Of a stretch of DNA of 64,000 nt, positions 25,914 through 34,092 are shown one piece after another (position 1 is the stretch's first letter; the number at the start of each line of letters is the position of its first letter). A program made the translations under genes and the position numbers. The DNA comes from Atopobium sp034113385 (lineage in GTDB: Bacteria; Actinomycetota; Coriobacteriia; Coriobacteriales; Atopobiaceae), in NCBI RefSeq assembly GCF_034113385.1, contig NZ_JAXEXL010000002.1, positions 62,001-126,000 on the forward strand. The letters run 5' to 3'. The notes beneath the pieces are model-generated. The model did no database searches and was not told the DNA's origin. It saw nothing but the letters and a program-made list of their open reading frames with translations.

Positions 25914-26732
25914 ATGGCGACTGACTGGAAAGAAATTAGCGCAACAAAGGAAGTTCAAGAACTTGCATACCTAATGTGGGATAAAAATTGGGATGAAGCT
26001 AATGGGGGCAATATCACTTATATTTTGACTGAAGATGAAGCAACTTCGCTTAACTATACCATTGGTTCTGGGCGTAAAGTAGAATTGCAAATACCTGATG
26101 CTGTTCGCGGTAAGTATATTCTTACAACTGCTAGTGGGTCATATTTCCGTGAGCTTCGCGATAATCCTGATGATTTGATTGGAATTGTATATATTCCTGA
26201 GGAAGGCGATTATTACGAAATTGCTTTTGGCCTTGAGCATGACAATAAGCCTACCTCAGAATTCCCTGCCCATATTGCTACACATGCTGCTCGTTTGGCA
26301 ATTGATTCTGAACAGCGTGTGGTTATGCATAATCATGCGACAAATGTTTTAGCAATGACGCATGTTGGTCCTACGGATGAGCGTGAGTTTACCCTTGCAC
26401 TTTGGCGTTTAATTCCAGAGGCACTTTTCTTATTTCCTGAGGGCATTGGTATGGTGCCATATTGTGCTTGCGGTACACAAAATATTGCTGATTTAACGCT
26501 TGAAAAGATGAAGGATCGTAAGTTTGTTATCTGGCAGTATCACGGTGTATTTTCAGCAGGCAAATCCTTGCACGATGCCTTTGGTTTGCTTGAATCTGTT
26601 GACAAGCTTTGTGGTGTATATCTTGAGATTATTCGTACTGGCAAGTTTAACGGCGGTATTAATGATGCTGAGCTGATGGAGCTTGCTGACATGTGGGGTA
26701 TTACTCCTCGTAAGGGCTATCTAAATATCTAG
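25914..26732 (+). CDS. Rhamnulose-1-phosphate aldolase family (class II) enzyme
   Basis: A 272-residue zinc aldolase of the RhaD family, near the length of E. coli RhaD (274). NWDEANGGNITYIL is the phosphate-binding region, PTSEFPAHIATH contains the catalytic Glu position, HNHATNVLAMTHV gives two zinc His, and WQYHGVFSAG the third. RhaD cleaves L-rhamnulose 1-phosphate to dihydroxyacetone phosphate and L-lactaldehyde. No rhamnose isomerase or rhamnulose kinase is present, so the true substrate here is probably a different ketose phosphate supplied by the PTS. SD AAGGAGAG precedes the ATG. Confidence 0.88.
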   Translation: MATDWKEISATKEVQELAYLMWDKNWDEANGGNITYILTEDEATSLNYTIGSGRKVELQIPDAVRGKYILTTASGSYFRELRDNPDDLIGIVYIPEEGDYYEIAFGLEHDNKPTSEFPAHIATHAARLAIDSEQRVVMHNHATNVLAMTHVGPTDEREFTLALWRLIPEALFLFPEGIGMVPYCACGTQNIADLTLEKMKDRKFVIWQYHGVFSAGKSLHDAFGLLESVDKLCGVYLEIIRTGKFNGGINDAELMELADMWGITPRKGYLNI

Positions 26733-26752
26733 TTCAAAAATGTAGTATAAAT

Positions 26753-26786
26753 AGTGCTTTAATTCATTTATTTGAATTAAAGCACT
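26753..26786. repeat. 14-bp perfect inverted repeat between the aldolase and PTS IIC genes
   Basis: AGTGCTTTAATTCA and its exact complement flank a 6-base AT loop. On the plus strand it is followed by A-rich then mixed sequence, not a T-run, so it is an imperfect candidate for a terminator. It may attenuate read-through into the IIC gene, stabilise the upstream mRNA, or serve as a binding site. The remaining leader to 26925 is AT-rich, then carries CACGTG and several GTGC/GCAC elements. Confidence 0.7.
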
Positions 26787-26925
26787 AAAAAATTCGTTTT
26801 GATAGATATTTATTAGCTATTAATTCTTTATTTGTGTTAATATTGTGCATACATGGTGAAGTGCCAGCACCACGTGCAGGAGAGAGCACGCCAAACAATG
26901 TTTAATGATTTGAAGGGAGTTCTCA

Positions 26926-28323
26926 ATGGATGTTTTACTAAATGTCGTTAATTACATCCTTGGGTTCGGAGCTGCAGTCTTCGTTCCATTGATTATGTTC
27001 ATTCTTGGCCTTGCGGTTAAGATGAAGCCAGGCGAGGCTTTTATCGCTGCACTTACTCTTGGCGTAGCTTTTACAGGCATGAATGTTTTGACTGGTTTTA
27101 TGACGGGTGCAATTCAGCCTGCAGCAGAGGGCCTCGCAACTAAAACTGGTATCGTATTGACTTCAATTGATACTGGTTGGCCAGCTATGTCGGCAATTGC
27201 ATGGGCCTGGCCTTTTGGTGTTCTTTGTTTCCCACTACTTATTGTTATCAACATCGTTATGTTGGTTACCAATAAGACCAATACTCTTAATGTTGATCTT
27301 TGGAACGTCTGGAATTTGCTTTTGACAGCCGTTCTCATTAACTTTGCATGCACTTCTGCCGGCATGACCCCTGTTGTGTCAATGGTCCTTGCATTTGTTG
27401 GTGCAGGTCTTATGGCAATTATTGGTCTTAAGATTGGTGACGCTTGGGCACCTACTGTGGAGAAATTAACTGGTATTCCGGGTGTTACAGTTCCTCACTC
27501 TATGACTTTCACAGCAGTTTTCATGCTTCCTTTTGAGAAGCTTCTCGAGAAGATTCCTGCTATTGAAAATCAGAATTATGATGCTAAGTGGCTTCGCAAT
27601 AAGCTTGGTATTTTTGGTGAGAACGCTGTAATGGGTCTCCTTATTGGTATTGTACTTGGCTTTGTTGCTTATGGAGAGCTTCAAGCTGCTCTTACGCTTG
27701 GTATCCAGGCTGCTACTGCAATGCAGCTTTTCCCAATGGTTTCTAAGCTTTTCATGCAGGCTCTTTCTCCAATCTCTGATGCTGTTGGTGATTGGATGAA
27801 GAATAAGTTTAATGACGGTCGTGAACTCTACATTGGTCTTGACTGGCCTATTGTTGCAGGTTCTAATGAGCTTTGGGTTCTTACGATTCTTTTGATTCCA
27901 TTTGAGATCGTTCTTGCTGTTGCTCTTGCCCCAGCTGGAAATACCGTTTTGCCATTTGCTGGTATTGTGAATATCTGTGTTGCTGTTCCTGCGCTCTTTA
28001 TCGCATCTGGCAACCTTGTAAAGATGTTCATTCTTGGCCTCATTACGACTCCTGTTTATTTGCTTGTTGCTTCTTCATTTGCTCCTGCATGTACTCAGCT
28101 TGCACAGCAGTATTCTCCAGACGCGCTTGCAAATATGGGTTCCAATCCCTCCATTACTTGGTCTACGCTTGAGTGCCCTGATTTCCGTTGGGCAATTGCA
28201 AATGGCCTCTCTCTCAAGCCTGTTGGGATTATTGTCTTAATTGTTTGGCTTGTAGGCTTTGTATGGCTTATGAAGGAAATGTCTGCTCGTAATGTTGAGA
28301 TTAAGAAAGAGCTCAATAGCTAA
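26926..28323 (+). CDS. PTS galactitol-type EIIC permease
   Basis: A 465-residue IIC with about 10 or more membrane segments and the GatC-family N-terminus FGAAVFVPLIMFILGLAVKM followed by PGEAFIAALTLGVAFTGMN. The conserved loop NKLGIFGENAVMGLLIG and the segment GRELYIGLDWPIVAGSNE match the family. It would import a polyol or sugar and release it phosphorylated. It is separated from the aldolase gene by a 193-base gap with its own leader, so it may have a second promoter. No galactitol-1-phosphate dehydrogenase or tagatose-bisphosphate aldolase is nearby. Confidence 0.92.
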   Translation: MDVLLNVVNYILGFGAAVFVPLIMFILGLAVKMKPGEAFIAALTLGVAFTGMNVLTGFMTGAIQPAAEGLATKTGIVLTSIDTGWPAMSAIAWAWPFGVLCFPLLIVINIVMLVTNKTNTLNVDLWNVWNLLLTAVLINFACTSAGMTPVVSMVLAFVGAGLMAIIGLKIGDAWAPTVEKLTGIPGVTVPHSMTFTAVFMLPFEKLLEKIPAIENQNYDAKWLRNKLGIFGENAVMGLLIGIVLGFVAYGELQAALTLGIQAATAMQLFPMVSKLFMQALSPISDAVGDWMKNKFNDGRELYIGLDWPIVAGSNELWVLTILLIPFEIVLAVALAPAGNTVLPFAGIVNICVAVPALFIASGNLVKMFILGLITTPVYLLVASSFAPACTQLAQQYSPDALANMGSNPSITWSTLECPDFRWAIANGLSLKPVGIIVLIVWLVGFVWLMKEMSARNVEIKKELNS

Positions 28324-28368
28324 TTCTTAAATCAAATAGCAGGGTTTTGTGTCATCTCTCCATTGTGA

Positions 28369-28399
28369 CCGCTCACCATTTAAATGGTGAGCGGTTTTT
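28369..28399 (+). terminator. Intrinsic terminator of the sugar cluster
   Basis: A 26-base perfect palindrome (CCGCTCACCATTT with its complement) followed by TTTTT. It lies between the convergent IIC and AraC genes. Confidence 0.93.
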
Positions 28400-28439
28400 G
28401 TACAGATGGTATGCGTTACTGCTTTAAATACCTCCTGTA

Positions 28440-29414
28440 TTAAGGGTTTGGTTCATTTTCTTCAAAATAGCCAGTTGCCTCCCACTTTTTTCGATATTGA
28501 AGAGGGGTATATCCTTCTAACTCTTTAAATAGCGCGGAAAAATGGCTGGGTTGAGGTATGCCGCATAGCTGTGCTATAGATTTAATTGAGTAATCCGTAT
28601 ACTTTAGCAAATCACGTGCGTATCGCATCCTATTTGCATTTAGGTATTCACTGATGTTTACACCGACATATCGTTTGAAGTTTCGAGAAAGATGAAACTT
28701 ACTTACTCCAACCTGTTCAGATAAATCATCTAAATTCACTTTATTGGTATAGTTCCAATTAAGATAATTAATTGATTGTCGAATGTATTCAGGAACTGAA
28801 TTGAGCGTAAGGCTTGAATCAACTCTATTCTCAAGCAATAGTGTCATGATATGTACAATGGAGTCGTTAGCCAATATCTCTCTACGAATTGACGAGCTTT
28901 TTGCAAGGTTAAGCATTACCTCAAATAGATGCTTGAATCTTTCTAAGTTATTTACATGAGTATAGTTGTTTCCGTATTTCGTAAATTCTTTATAGTAACC
29001 ACGAGCAGAGTTGCCGTTAAATTGTATCCAGTAGTAATTCCAAGATTCATCTTCTACACCTATGGTGTAGTCTTTTTTACAGTCAAGCCATACTATATCT
29101 CCCGAGCGCAAAACATGATGCTGACCGTCAAAATCAAAATAGCCCGATCCAGATGTGGTTAAAAAAATGTTATACCCCTCTAAATGAGGAGAAGTGCGAA
29201 TAAAGCCATTACTTGCTTCATAGTAACCAACCCGCTGAATGAAAAAGAAGGTACTAATTGCGGTTGGTGTGGGTGTATAGATAATCCTAATGGAATCTTT
29301 GCTGAGGTTATTTCTTTTGATGTTGGCAGTGATATTTGGCGAGTTTACAGGCCCAGTTTGTTTCTGAGGAGTCGCTCCATCAAAATCAACTATTGTTTCT
29401 TCACTGATTGACAT
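28440..29414 (-). CDS. AraC-family transcriptional regulator
   Basis: A 324-residue regulator with an N-terminal cupin-like sensor (about residues 55-140, HLEGYNIFLTTSGSGYFDFD and LRSGDIVWLDCKKDYTIG) and a C-terminal AraC double helix-turn-helix (KVNLDDLSEQVGVSKFHLSR, ARDLLKYTDYSIKSIAQLCG, GYTPLQYRKKW). The ATG at 29414 is chosen because TAGGAG lies about 10 bases upstream; the frame extends to 29459 without an SD. It is convergent with the PTS IIC gene and a second candidate regulator of the cluster. Codon use is visibly AT-richer than in most neighbours. Confidence 0.9.
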   Translation of the reverse strand: MSISEETIVDFDGATPQKQTGPVNSPNITANIKRNNLSKDSIRIIYTPTPTAISTFFFIQRVGYYEASNGFIRTSPHLEGYNIFLTTSGSGYFDFDGQHHVLRSGDIVWLDCKKDYTIGVEDESWNYYWIQFNGNSARGYYKEFTKYGNNYTHVNNLERFKHLFEVMLNLAKSSSIRREILANDSIVHIMTLLLENRVDSSLTLNSVPEYIRQSINYLNWNYTNKVNLDDLSEQVGVSKFHLSRNFKRYVGVNISEYLNANRMRYARDLLKYTDYSIKSIAQLCGIPQPSHFSALFKELEGYTPLQYRKKWEATGYFEENEPNP

Positions 29415-29555
29415 ATAGCTATAGCTCCTAGATTGAAAGAACGAAACCAATATACTCATAAAAGTATCGTACTAATTGAACAGAAACAATTTAGTAAGTA
29501 AATGTATAAGTAAATGTAGCTATCATATCTAAAAAATGTGAAAGTAATTAATCAA

Positions 29556-30209
29556 TCACTTTTGTATAGCGCGTTCAAGGGCGGTTCTGTTAATAATGCT
29601 AAACCCTTGGTTTTCTCGATGAAGAATATTTTGATTACAAAGCTCCTCTAGTAGACGAAACATATGTCGGTAACTCATACCAATAGAAGCAGAAACTTCA
29701 GTGAGCGTGTCAGAGAAAATCCCCGCGTTTTCATTGTTGATAATGTAGGCGCAAAGGCGCTGCTTTCCCGTGTAGAGCGCGGATGAAACGTAGGAATCTG
29801 CAGAGCTTGCTAGTTTACGAGCAAGACCACTACCCAATTTGTTAGAGAATACAATATTATGCGTTAGTTCCTTTTGGCATAGGGAATAGGGGAGTTGAAT
29901 ACATTCCAGCTGCGTGATAGCGCTTACCGTAGTTTTTGCTTGAGGTGCATTGCTCATGAGCTCAATGTCTCCAATAACACCACTAGAGATATACCAGCTT
30001 ACAATGAGCGTTTTACCATTATTACCTAGTCTAAATGCCTTTGCGCGTCCTTTTGTGACCAGCCAAAAGCTCGTAAACACGTCTCCTTCGTTAATTATGG
30101 CTTCTCCAGGGCTGTATAGTGTGCGGCAGCAGTTGGTCAGATCAATTTTTGATAATCCATATGCCGCCATTGCTTCCTGTTGTAATTGGGTAAGACACCT
30201 AGTTTTCAT
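29556..30209 (-). CDS. Crp/Fnr-family transcriptional regulator
   Basis: A 217-residue protein with an N-terminal cyclic-nucleotide-binding-like beta barrel (YSPGEAIINEGDVFTSFWLV, GDIELMSNAPQAKTTVSAIT) and a C-terminal winged helix (LTEVSASIGMSYRHMFRLLEELCNQNILHREN). It does not show the N-terminal Cys cluster of Fnr, so oxygen sensing by an Fe-S centre is unlikely. It is divergent from the YdcZ-type transporter at 30319. A GACATATGTC palindrome lies between them. Such Crp/Fnr genes often control the adjacent transporter; that is inferred here. Confidence 0.88.
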   Translation of the reverse strand: MKTRCLTQLQQEAMAAYGLSKIDLTNCCRTLYSPGEAIINEGDVFTSFWLVTKGRAKAFRLGNNGKTLIVSWYISSGVIGDIELMSNAPQAKTTVSAITQLECIQLPYSLCQKELTHNIVFSNKLGSGLARKLASSADSYVSSALYTGKQRLCAYIINNENAGIFSDTLTEVSASIGMSYRHMFRLLEELCNQNILHRENQGFSIINRTALERAIQK

Positions 30210-30258
30210 GGTATATACCTCAACTTGTGGAGAGACTACGTGTTGTTCTTTTTAGTAT

Positions 30259-30268
30259 GACATATGTC
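30259..30268. promoter_or_regulatory. Palindrome in the divergent Crp/Fnr-transporter promoter region
   Basis: GACATATGTC is a perfect 10-base palindrome midway between the divergent starts at 30209 and 30319. It is a candidate operator for the Crp/Fnr protein. It is short enough to occur by chance. Confidence 0.35.
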
Positions 30269-30318
30269 CTATCTATCTATAGTACTGCATCGTTAAGGTA
30301 AGGGCGGGAAGGAGCAAC

Positions 30319-31230
30319 ATGTGTATCTTTTTATCTGTGCTTACCGGCGTGGTTTTATCGGTAATGATTGCCATAAACGGGAATTTAACAAATCTCTATG
30401 GTGCGTTTTGGGCGGCAGTTATTATTTACTGCGTAGGTAGTCTTGTTGCCTTTGCGCTATGTAAGATGGAAAAAGAACAGAGACCCATTTTTGGACAGGG
30501 TCCCGTTTGGATATATTTGGGTGGTGCTATTGGCTTAATCACTACCGTATTTCAAAACTTTGCGTTTGGCAAAATCAGTGTGACAAGTCTTATTGCGCTG
30601 GGCCTGCTGGGGCAAACGCTTACTTCGTGCGTTATTGACCACTTTGGATTATTTGATTGTCCCAAACGTCCATTCTCTGGTAAGCAGCTTCCTGGTCTTG
30701 TGTGTAGCTTTGCTGGCATTTTTCTTATGATGGATACTTCAGTTGGAGCATCTGCGTTGGTTGCCATTGTATTGTCTTTGAGTGCGGGCGTAACCGTTGT
30801 CCTTTCTCGCATGGTGAATGCTCGTCTTGCTCAGCAAACAAGTGTGCTGCGCAGCTCGTTTGTTGCTCACATTACTGGCTTGCCGCTTACGTTGCTGCTG
30901 GCGTTTGGCTTTACTGGCGCGTCGTTACCACAGGTAGCTGCTGGACAACTTGGTTCTGTTTGGATGTATCTGGGCGGAGCGCTCGGTGTAACGGTAATTT
31001 TGTTATGCAATATTACGGTGCCTAAAGTGCCTGCATTCCGTTTAACACTCTTAACCTTTATTGGGCAGGTAGGCATGGGGGCTCTGCTTGATGCGCTTAT
31101 GGGTAATGTGCAGTCTGGTGCCACGCTTATAGGTGGTATGGTAATTGCAGCAGGTTTGTTACTTAATTTTTGTATTGAAGCTTTGTGTATCCACAAAAGT
31201 TCTGCGTCAGAAGTTGTGCAGACTGCCTAA
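30319..31230 (+). CDS. DMT-superfamily transporter with two YdcZ (DUF606) repeats
   Basis: A 303-residue inner-membrane protein with about ten transmembrane segments made of two related halves. The repeats are visible in WIYLGGAIGLITTVFQNFAF near residue 60 and WMYLGGALGVTVILLCNITV near 215. Single-repeat YdcZ proteins are about 150 residues, so this is a tandem fusion. Substrate is unknown. SD AAGGAG precedes the ATG. It is divergent from the Crp/Fnr regulator, suggesting a regulator-transporter pair. Confidence 0.85.
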   Translation: MCIFLSVLTGVVLSVMIAINGNLTNLYGAFWAAVIIYCVGSLVAFALCKMEKEQRPIFGQGPVWIYLGGAIGLITTVFQNFAFGKISVTSLIALGLLGQTLTSCVIDHFGLFDCPKRPFSGKQLPGLVCSFAGIFLMMDTSVGASALVAIVLSLSAGVTVVLSRMVNARLAQQTSVLRSSFVAHITGLPLTLLLAFGFTGASLPQVAAGQLGSVWMYLGGALGVTVILLCNITVPKVPAFRLTLLTFIGQVGMGALLDALMGNVQSGATLIGGMVIAAGLLLNFCIEALCIHKSSASEVVQTA

Positions 31231-31248
31231 ACATATCTGAACATCTTC

Positions 31249-31299
31249 CAAAAAAGATAGTAAAAATGTAGCCTACCGTCATTTGATAGTAGGCTACAT
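31249..31299 (-). terminator. Intrinsic terminator of pyk (possibly bidirectional)
   Basis: An 11-bp stem (ATGTAGCCTAC with GTAGGCTACAT). Read on the minus strand it is followed by TTTTAC and a further T-rich tract, so it should stop pyk transcription. Confidence 0.85.
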
Positions 31300-31336
31300 G
31301 CATGCGTTGGTGCGCTAGTTACATGTATGGCAAACC

Positions 31337-32779
31337 CTAGTTAACCTGGCAGACCATAACCATGTTGGTGGAAGTGGAGTAGTCACCCTGAACAGGAGAG
31401 GTCTTGGGATCACCAGCGGTGATAACAACCAAATCACCCTTTTTGACTAGGTCAAGATTCTTAGCTTCTTTAAGGGCAATCTCTATGGTGCCGTTAAAGT
31501 TATCGGAATCCTCAGTTACAAAGCACTTTACACCCCAATAGAAGGAGCACTTGCGATAGGTCTTCTCGGAAGGCGTAAAGGCGTACAAAGGAAGTTTGGG
31601 ACGGAAGTCAGAAATTAAACGAGCAGTACGACCAGATGCTGTGGGGGCAATAATGCAGGTAGCACCAACGCGCTCAGCGGTGGTAACAGCAGCAAAGCCA
31701 ATAGCGCCATTAACATTCTTTACGCCACCACGGTCAAAGTAGGTATTGCGCTCTTTGAGGTATTTCTCGGTTTCCGTGGCAATGGATGCCATGGTTTTAA
31801 CAGCATCGATAGGATATTTACCAGCTGCGGTCTCACCGGAAAGCATGACACAGTCAGTACCATCATAGATTGCGTTTGCTACATCGTTAACCTCTGCACG
31901 GGTGGGGCGAGGGTTACGAATCATGGAGTCAAGCATCTGTGTTGCAGTAATAACAGGTTTATAAGCCTGATTGCACTTGCTAATAATGGTCTTTTGAATG
32001 TGGGGAACTTCAGCTGCAGGGACCTCTACACCTAAGTCACCGCGGGCAACCATGATGCCAGAAGAAGCTTCTAGAATCTCGTCGAAGTTTTTAACGCCCT
32101 GTGCGCACTCAATCTTGGGGTATACGGAGATGCGTTCTGCACCTTGCTCGGCACAAATGGCACGAATTTCATTTACGCCTGCTGCATCACGAATAAAGGA
32201 AGCAGCAATTGCATCAATGCCAACCTCACAACCAAAAATGATGTCAGCACGGTCGCGCTCAGTAACTGCAGGAAGGCCAACTTCAACATTAGGCAGGTTA
32301 ACGCCTTTGCGCTCACCCAGTTCACCACCGTTGTTTACAATGCAGTGCATATCATTGCCATCTACAGAAACAACCTCAAGGCCAATCAGGCCGTCATCAA
32401 TAAGAATGATGGATCCAGGAACTACCTCGTTAGGAAGATTTTTGTAGTCAAGCGAGAAACGCTTGGCATTACCAACAACGCCATCATCAGTAGTAATAAC
32501 AACTTCATCACCGGTGGTAAGCGTGACCTTCTCGTGATTCTCAAGCTCGCCCGTACGCACCTCGGGACCTTTGGTGTCCAGCATAATGGCTACAGGAACA
32601 CCAAGTTCTGCAGCAATTTTACGGACGCGCTCTACACCAGCACGATGATAGTCATGAGAGCCGTGGGAGAAATTAAAACGAGCAACGTTCATGCCATTGC
32701 GAATAAGCTCACGCAAGACGTTCTCATCCTCTGTAGAGGGGCCCATAGTGCAAACAATTTTAGTTTTCTTGCTGGTCAC
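31337..32779 (-). CDS. pyk: Pyruvate kinase
   Basis: A 480-residue pyruvate kinase, which makes ATP and pyruvate from phosphoenolpyruvate and ADP. Signatures: KTKIVCTMGPSTED at the N-terminus, ARFNFSHGSHDYH, MLDTKGPEVRTG, YPKIECAQGVKNFDEIL with the catalytic Lys and Glu, and MVARGDLGVEVP. The C-terminal allosteric domain ends at residue 480; the extra PEP-utiliser domain of Bacillus-type Pyk is absent. The frame opens upstream at 32827, but the GTG at 32779 has AGGAAGAG just before it and matches the usual N-terminus. Confidence 0.97.
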   Translation of the reverse strand: MTSKKTKIVCTMGPSTEDENVLRELIRNGMNVARFNFSHGSHDYHRAGVERVRKIAAELGVPVAIMLDTKGPEVRTGELENHEKVTLTTGDEVVITTDDGVVGNAKRFSLDYKNLPNEVVPGSIILIDDGLIGLEVVSVDGNDMHCIVNNGGELGERKGVNLPNVEVGLPAVTERDRADIIFGCEVGIDAIAASFIRDAAGVNEIRAICAEQGAERISVYPKIECAQGVKNFDEILEASSGIMVARGDLGVEVPAAEVPHIQKTIISKCNQAYKPVITATQMLDSMIRNPRPTRAEVNDVANAIYDGTDCVMLSGETAAGKYPIDAVKTMASIATETEKYLKERNTYFDRGGVKNVNGAIGFAAVTTAERVGATCIIAPTASGRTARLISDFRPKLPLYAFTPSEKTYRKCSFYWGVKCFVTEDSDNFNGTIEIALKEAKNLDLVKKGDLVVITAGDPKTSPVQGDYSTSTNMVMVCQVN

Positions 32780-32895
32780 AGCTCTTCCTTTCTTTGTGGT
32801 ACAAGGCCACTTGTGACGGTGTTGCATACGTTTTAAACATGTAGTTACAAAAAAGTATACCGCGCTCAGAACTATAAATGGGCATCAAAGTATAA

Positions 32896-33900
32896 CTAGC
32901 AAACAACACTGTGCTCAATAAAGTTCTTATCGCCGGCGTAAGCTCGTGCGTTTGCCAAGGTGGTATGTGCAATTTGAGCCAATGCTTCCTTCGTAAAGAA
33001 TGCCTGATGGCTGGTAATTACTACGTTAGGAAACGAGCAAAGCTGTGCCGTTGGTGAATTAAAAATCTCATCCGTACGATCGCGGTATACGTTGGGGTTT
33101 TCTTCTTCATACACATCTAAGCCTGCGGCGCCAATCTTGCCAGACAAAATGCCACGTATAAGTGCGTGAGTGTCTACCAAACCGCCACGGCCTGTGTTAA
33201 TAAAAATCACACCATCCTTCATGCTGGCAATGCTGACATCATTGATCATGTGATAGCTTTCTTCGTTAAGAAACGCATGCAAAGAGATAAGATCTGCGCG
33301 CGCAAAAAGCTCTTTGTTAGATACGTACTCATCAATGACGTGCTCTTCATGAATGAGCTTTTGGTTGGGGTAAGGGTCAGAGCCTAAAACGGTCATGCCA
33401 AAACCCTTGCAAATACGGCACAGTGCAGCACCGATTCTGCCCGTGCCAATAATGCCAGCGGTTTTACCATAAAGCGTTTCTCCTACAAGACCTACCAACG
33501 AGAAGTCATTCTCGCGAACACGATTGTAACCACGGTGTATACGCCTGTTTGCTGTGAGTGCCAGGCCCATGGCATGCTCTGCTATAGCCTCGGGGGAATA
33601 GGCGGGAACGCGGGTAATGGTCATACCCAGCTTTTTTGCGTATGCAACATTGACTACATCAAAGCCTGCACAACGCATCAAGATGAGTTGTACGCCCAGA
33701 CCACTGAGGATTTCTAGCGTCATGGCGGATAGGTTGTCATTAACAAACGCACAGACACCATCGTAGCCACTTGATAGCGGGGCTGTCATAGGAGTGAGGT
33801 TGGACTCAGTGTACTCCAGTTCTATATCGGGATAGTTGATGAGTTCATTATTGAAGGATTCGATGTCATAACTCTTGGCACCAAAGACTAAAATTTTCAT
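32896..33900 (-). CDS. D-lactate dehydrogenase-like 2-hydroxyacid dehydrogenase
   Basis: A 334-residue NAD-dependent D-2-hydroxyacid dehydrogenase, closest in pattern to fermentative D-lactate dehydrogenase (LdhA). The NAD-binding motif is GIIGTGRIGAALCRI. The catalytic triad is represented by NTGRGGLVDTHAL (Arg), LDVYEEENP (Glu), and SHQAFFT (His). MRCAGFDVVNV and RVPAYSPEAIAEHAMGL are typical of LdhA. It reduces pyruvate to D-lactate to regenerate NAD. It lies downstream-divergent from nagA and next to pyk, in keeping with a fermentative role. AAAGGA precedes the ATG. Confidence 0.9.
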   Translation of the reverse strand: MKILVFGAKSYDIESFNNELINYPDIELEYTESNLTPMTAPLSSGYDGVCAFVNDNLSAMTLEILSGLGVQLILMRCAGFDVVNVAYAKKLGMTITRVPAYSPEAIAEHAMGLALTANRRIHRGYNRVRENDFSLVGLVGETLYGKTAGIIGTGRIGAALCRICKGFGMTVLGSDPYPNQKLIHEEHVIDEYVSNKELFARADLISLHAFLNEESYHMINDVSIASMKDGVIFINTGRGGLVDTHALIRGILSGKIGAAGLDVYEEENPNVYRDRTDEIFNSPTAQLCSFPNVVITSHQAFFTKEALAQIAHTTLANARAYAGDKNFIEHSVVC

Positions 33901-34092
33901 GCGCAGTCCTTTCTTATGTCATCGCAAGAGTGCGAGAAGGGTGTATCTAATTGTACAAAGGTACACTCTAGTGTAGTCGCTTTTTTGGATAGTAGTTATT
34001 ACTGGGTAACTTATTACTGTGTAACTTACGAATAAATGAGTAGAATTACAGATGTATTGGTGCTTTATCAGGCCTACAAAAGGACGGCTGTA

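Noticed and set aside
25914..26732. Calling the cluster an L-rhamnose operon because of the RhaD-type aldolase
   Set aside because: No rhamnose isomerase, rhamnulose kinase, mutarotase or rhamnose permease is present, and the transporter is a PTS, which would phosphorylate the sugar on entry.
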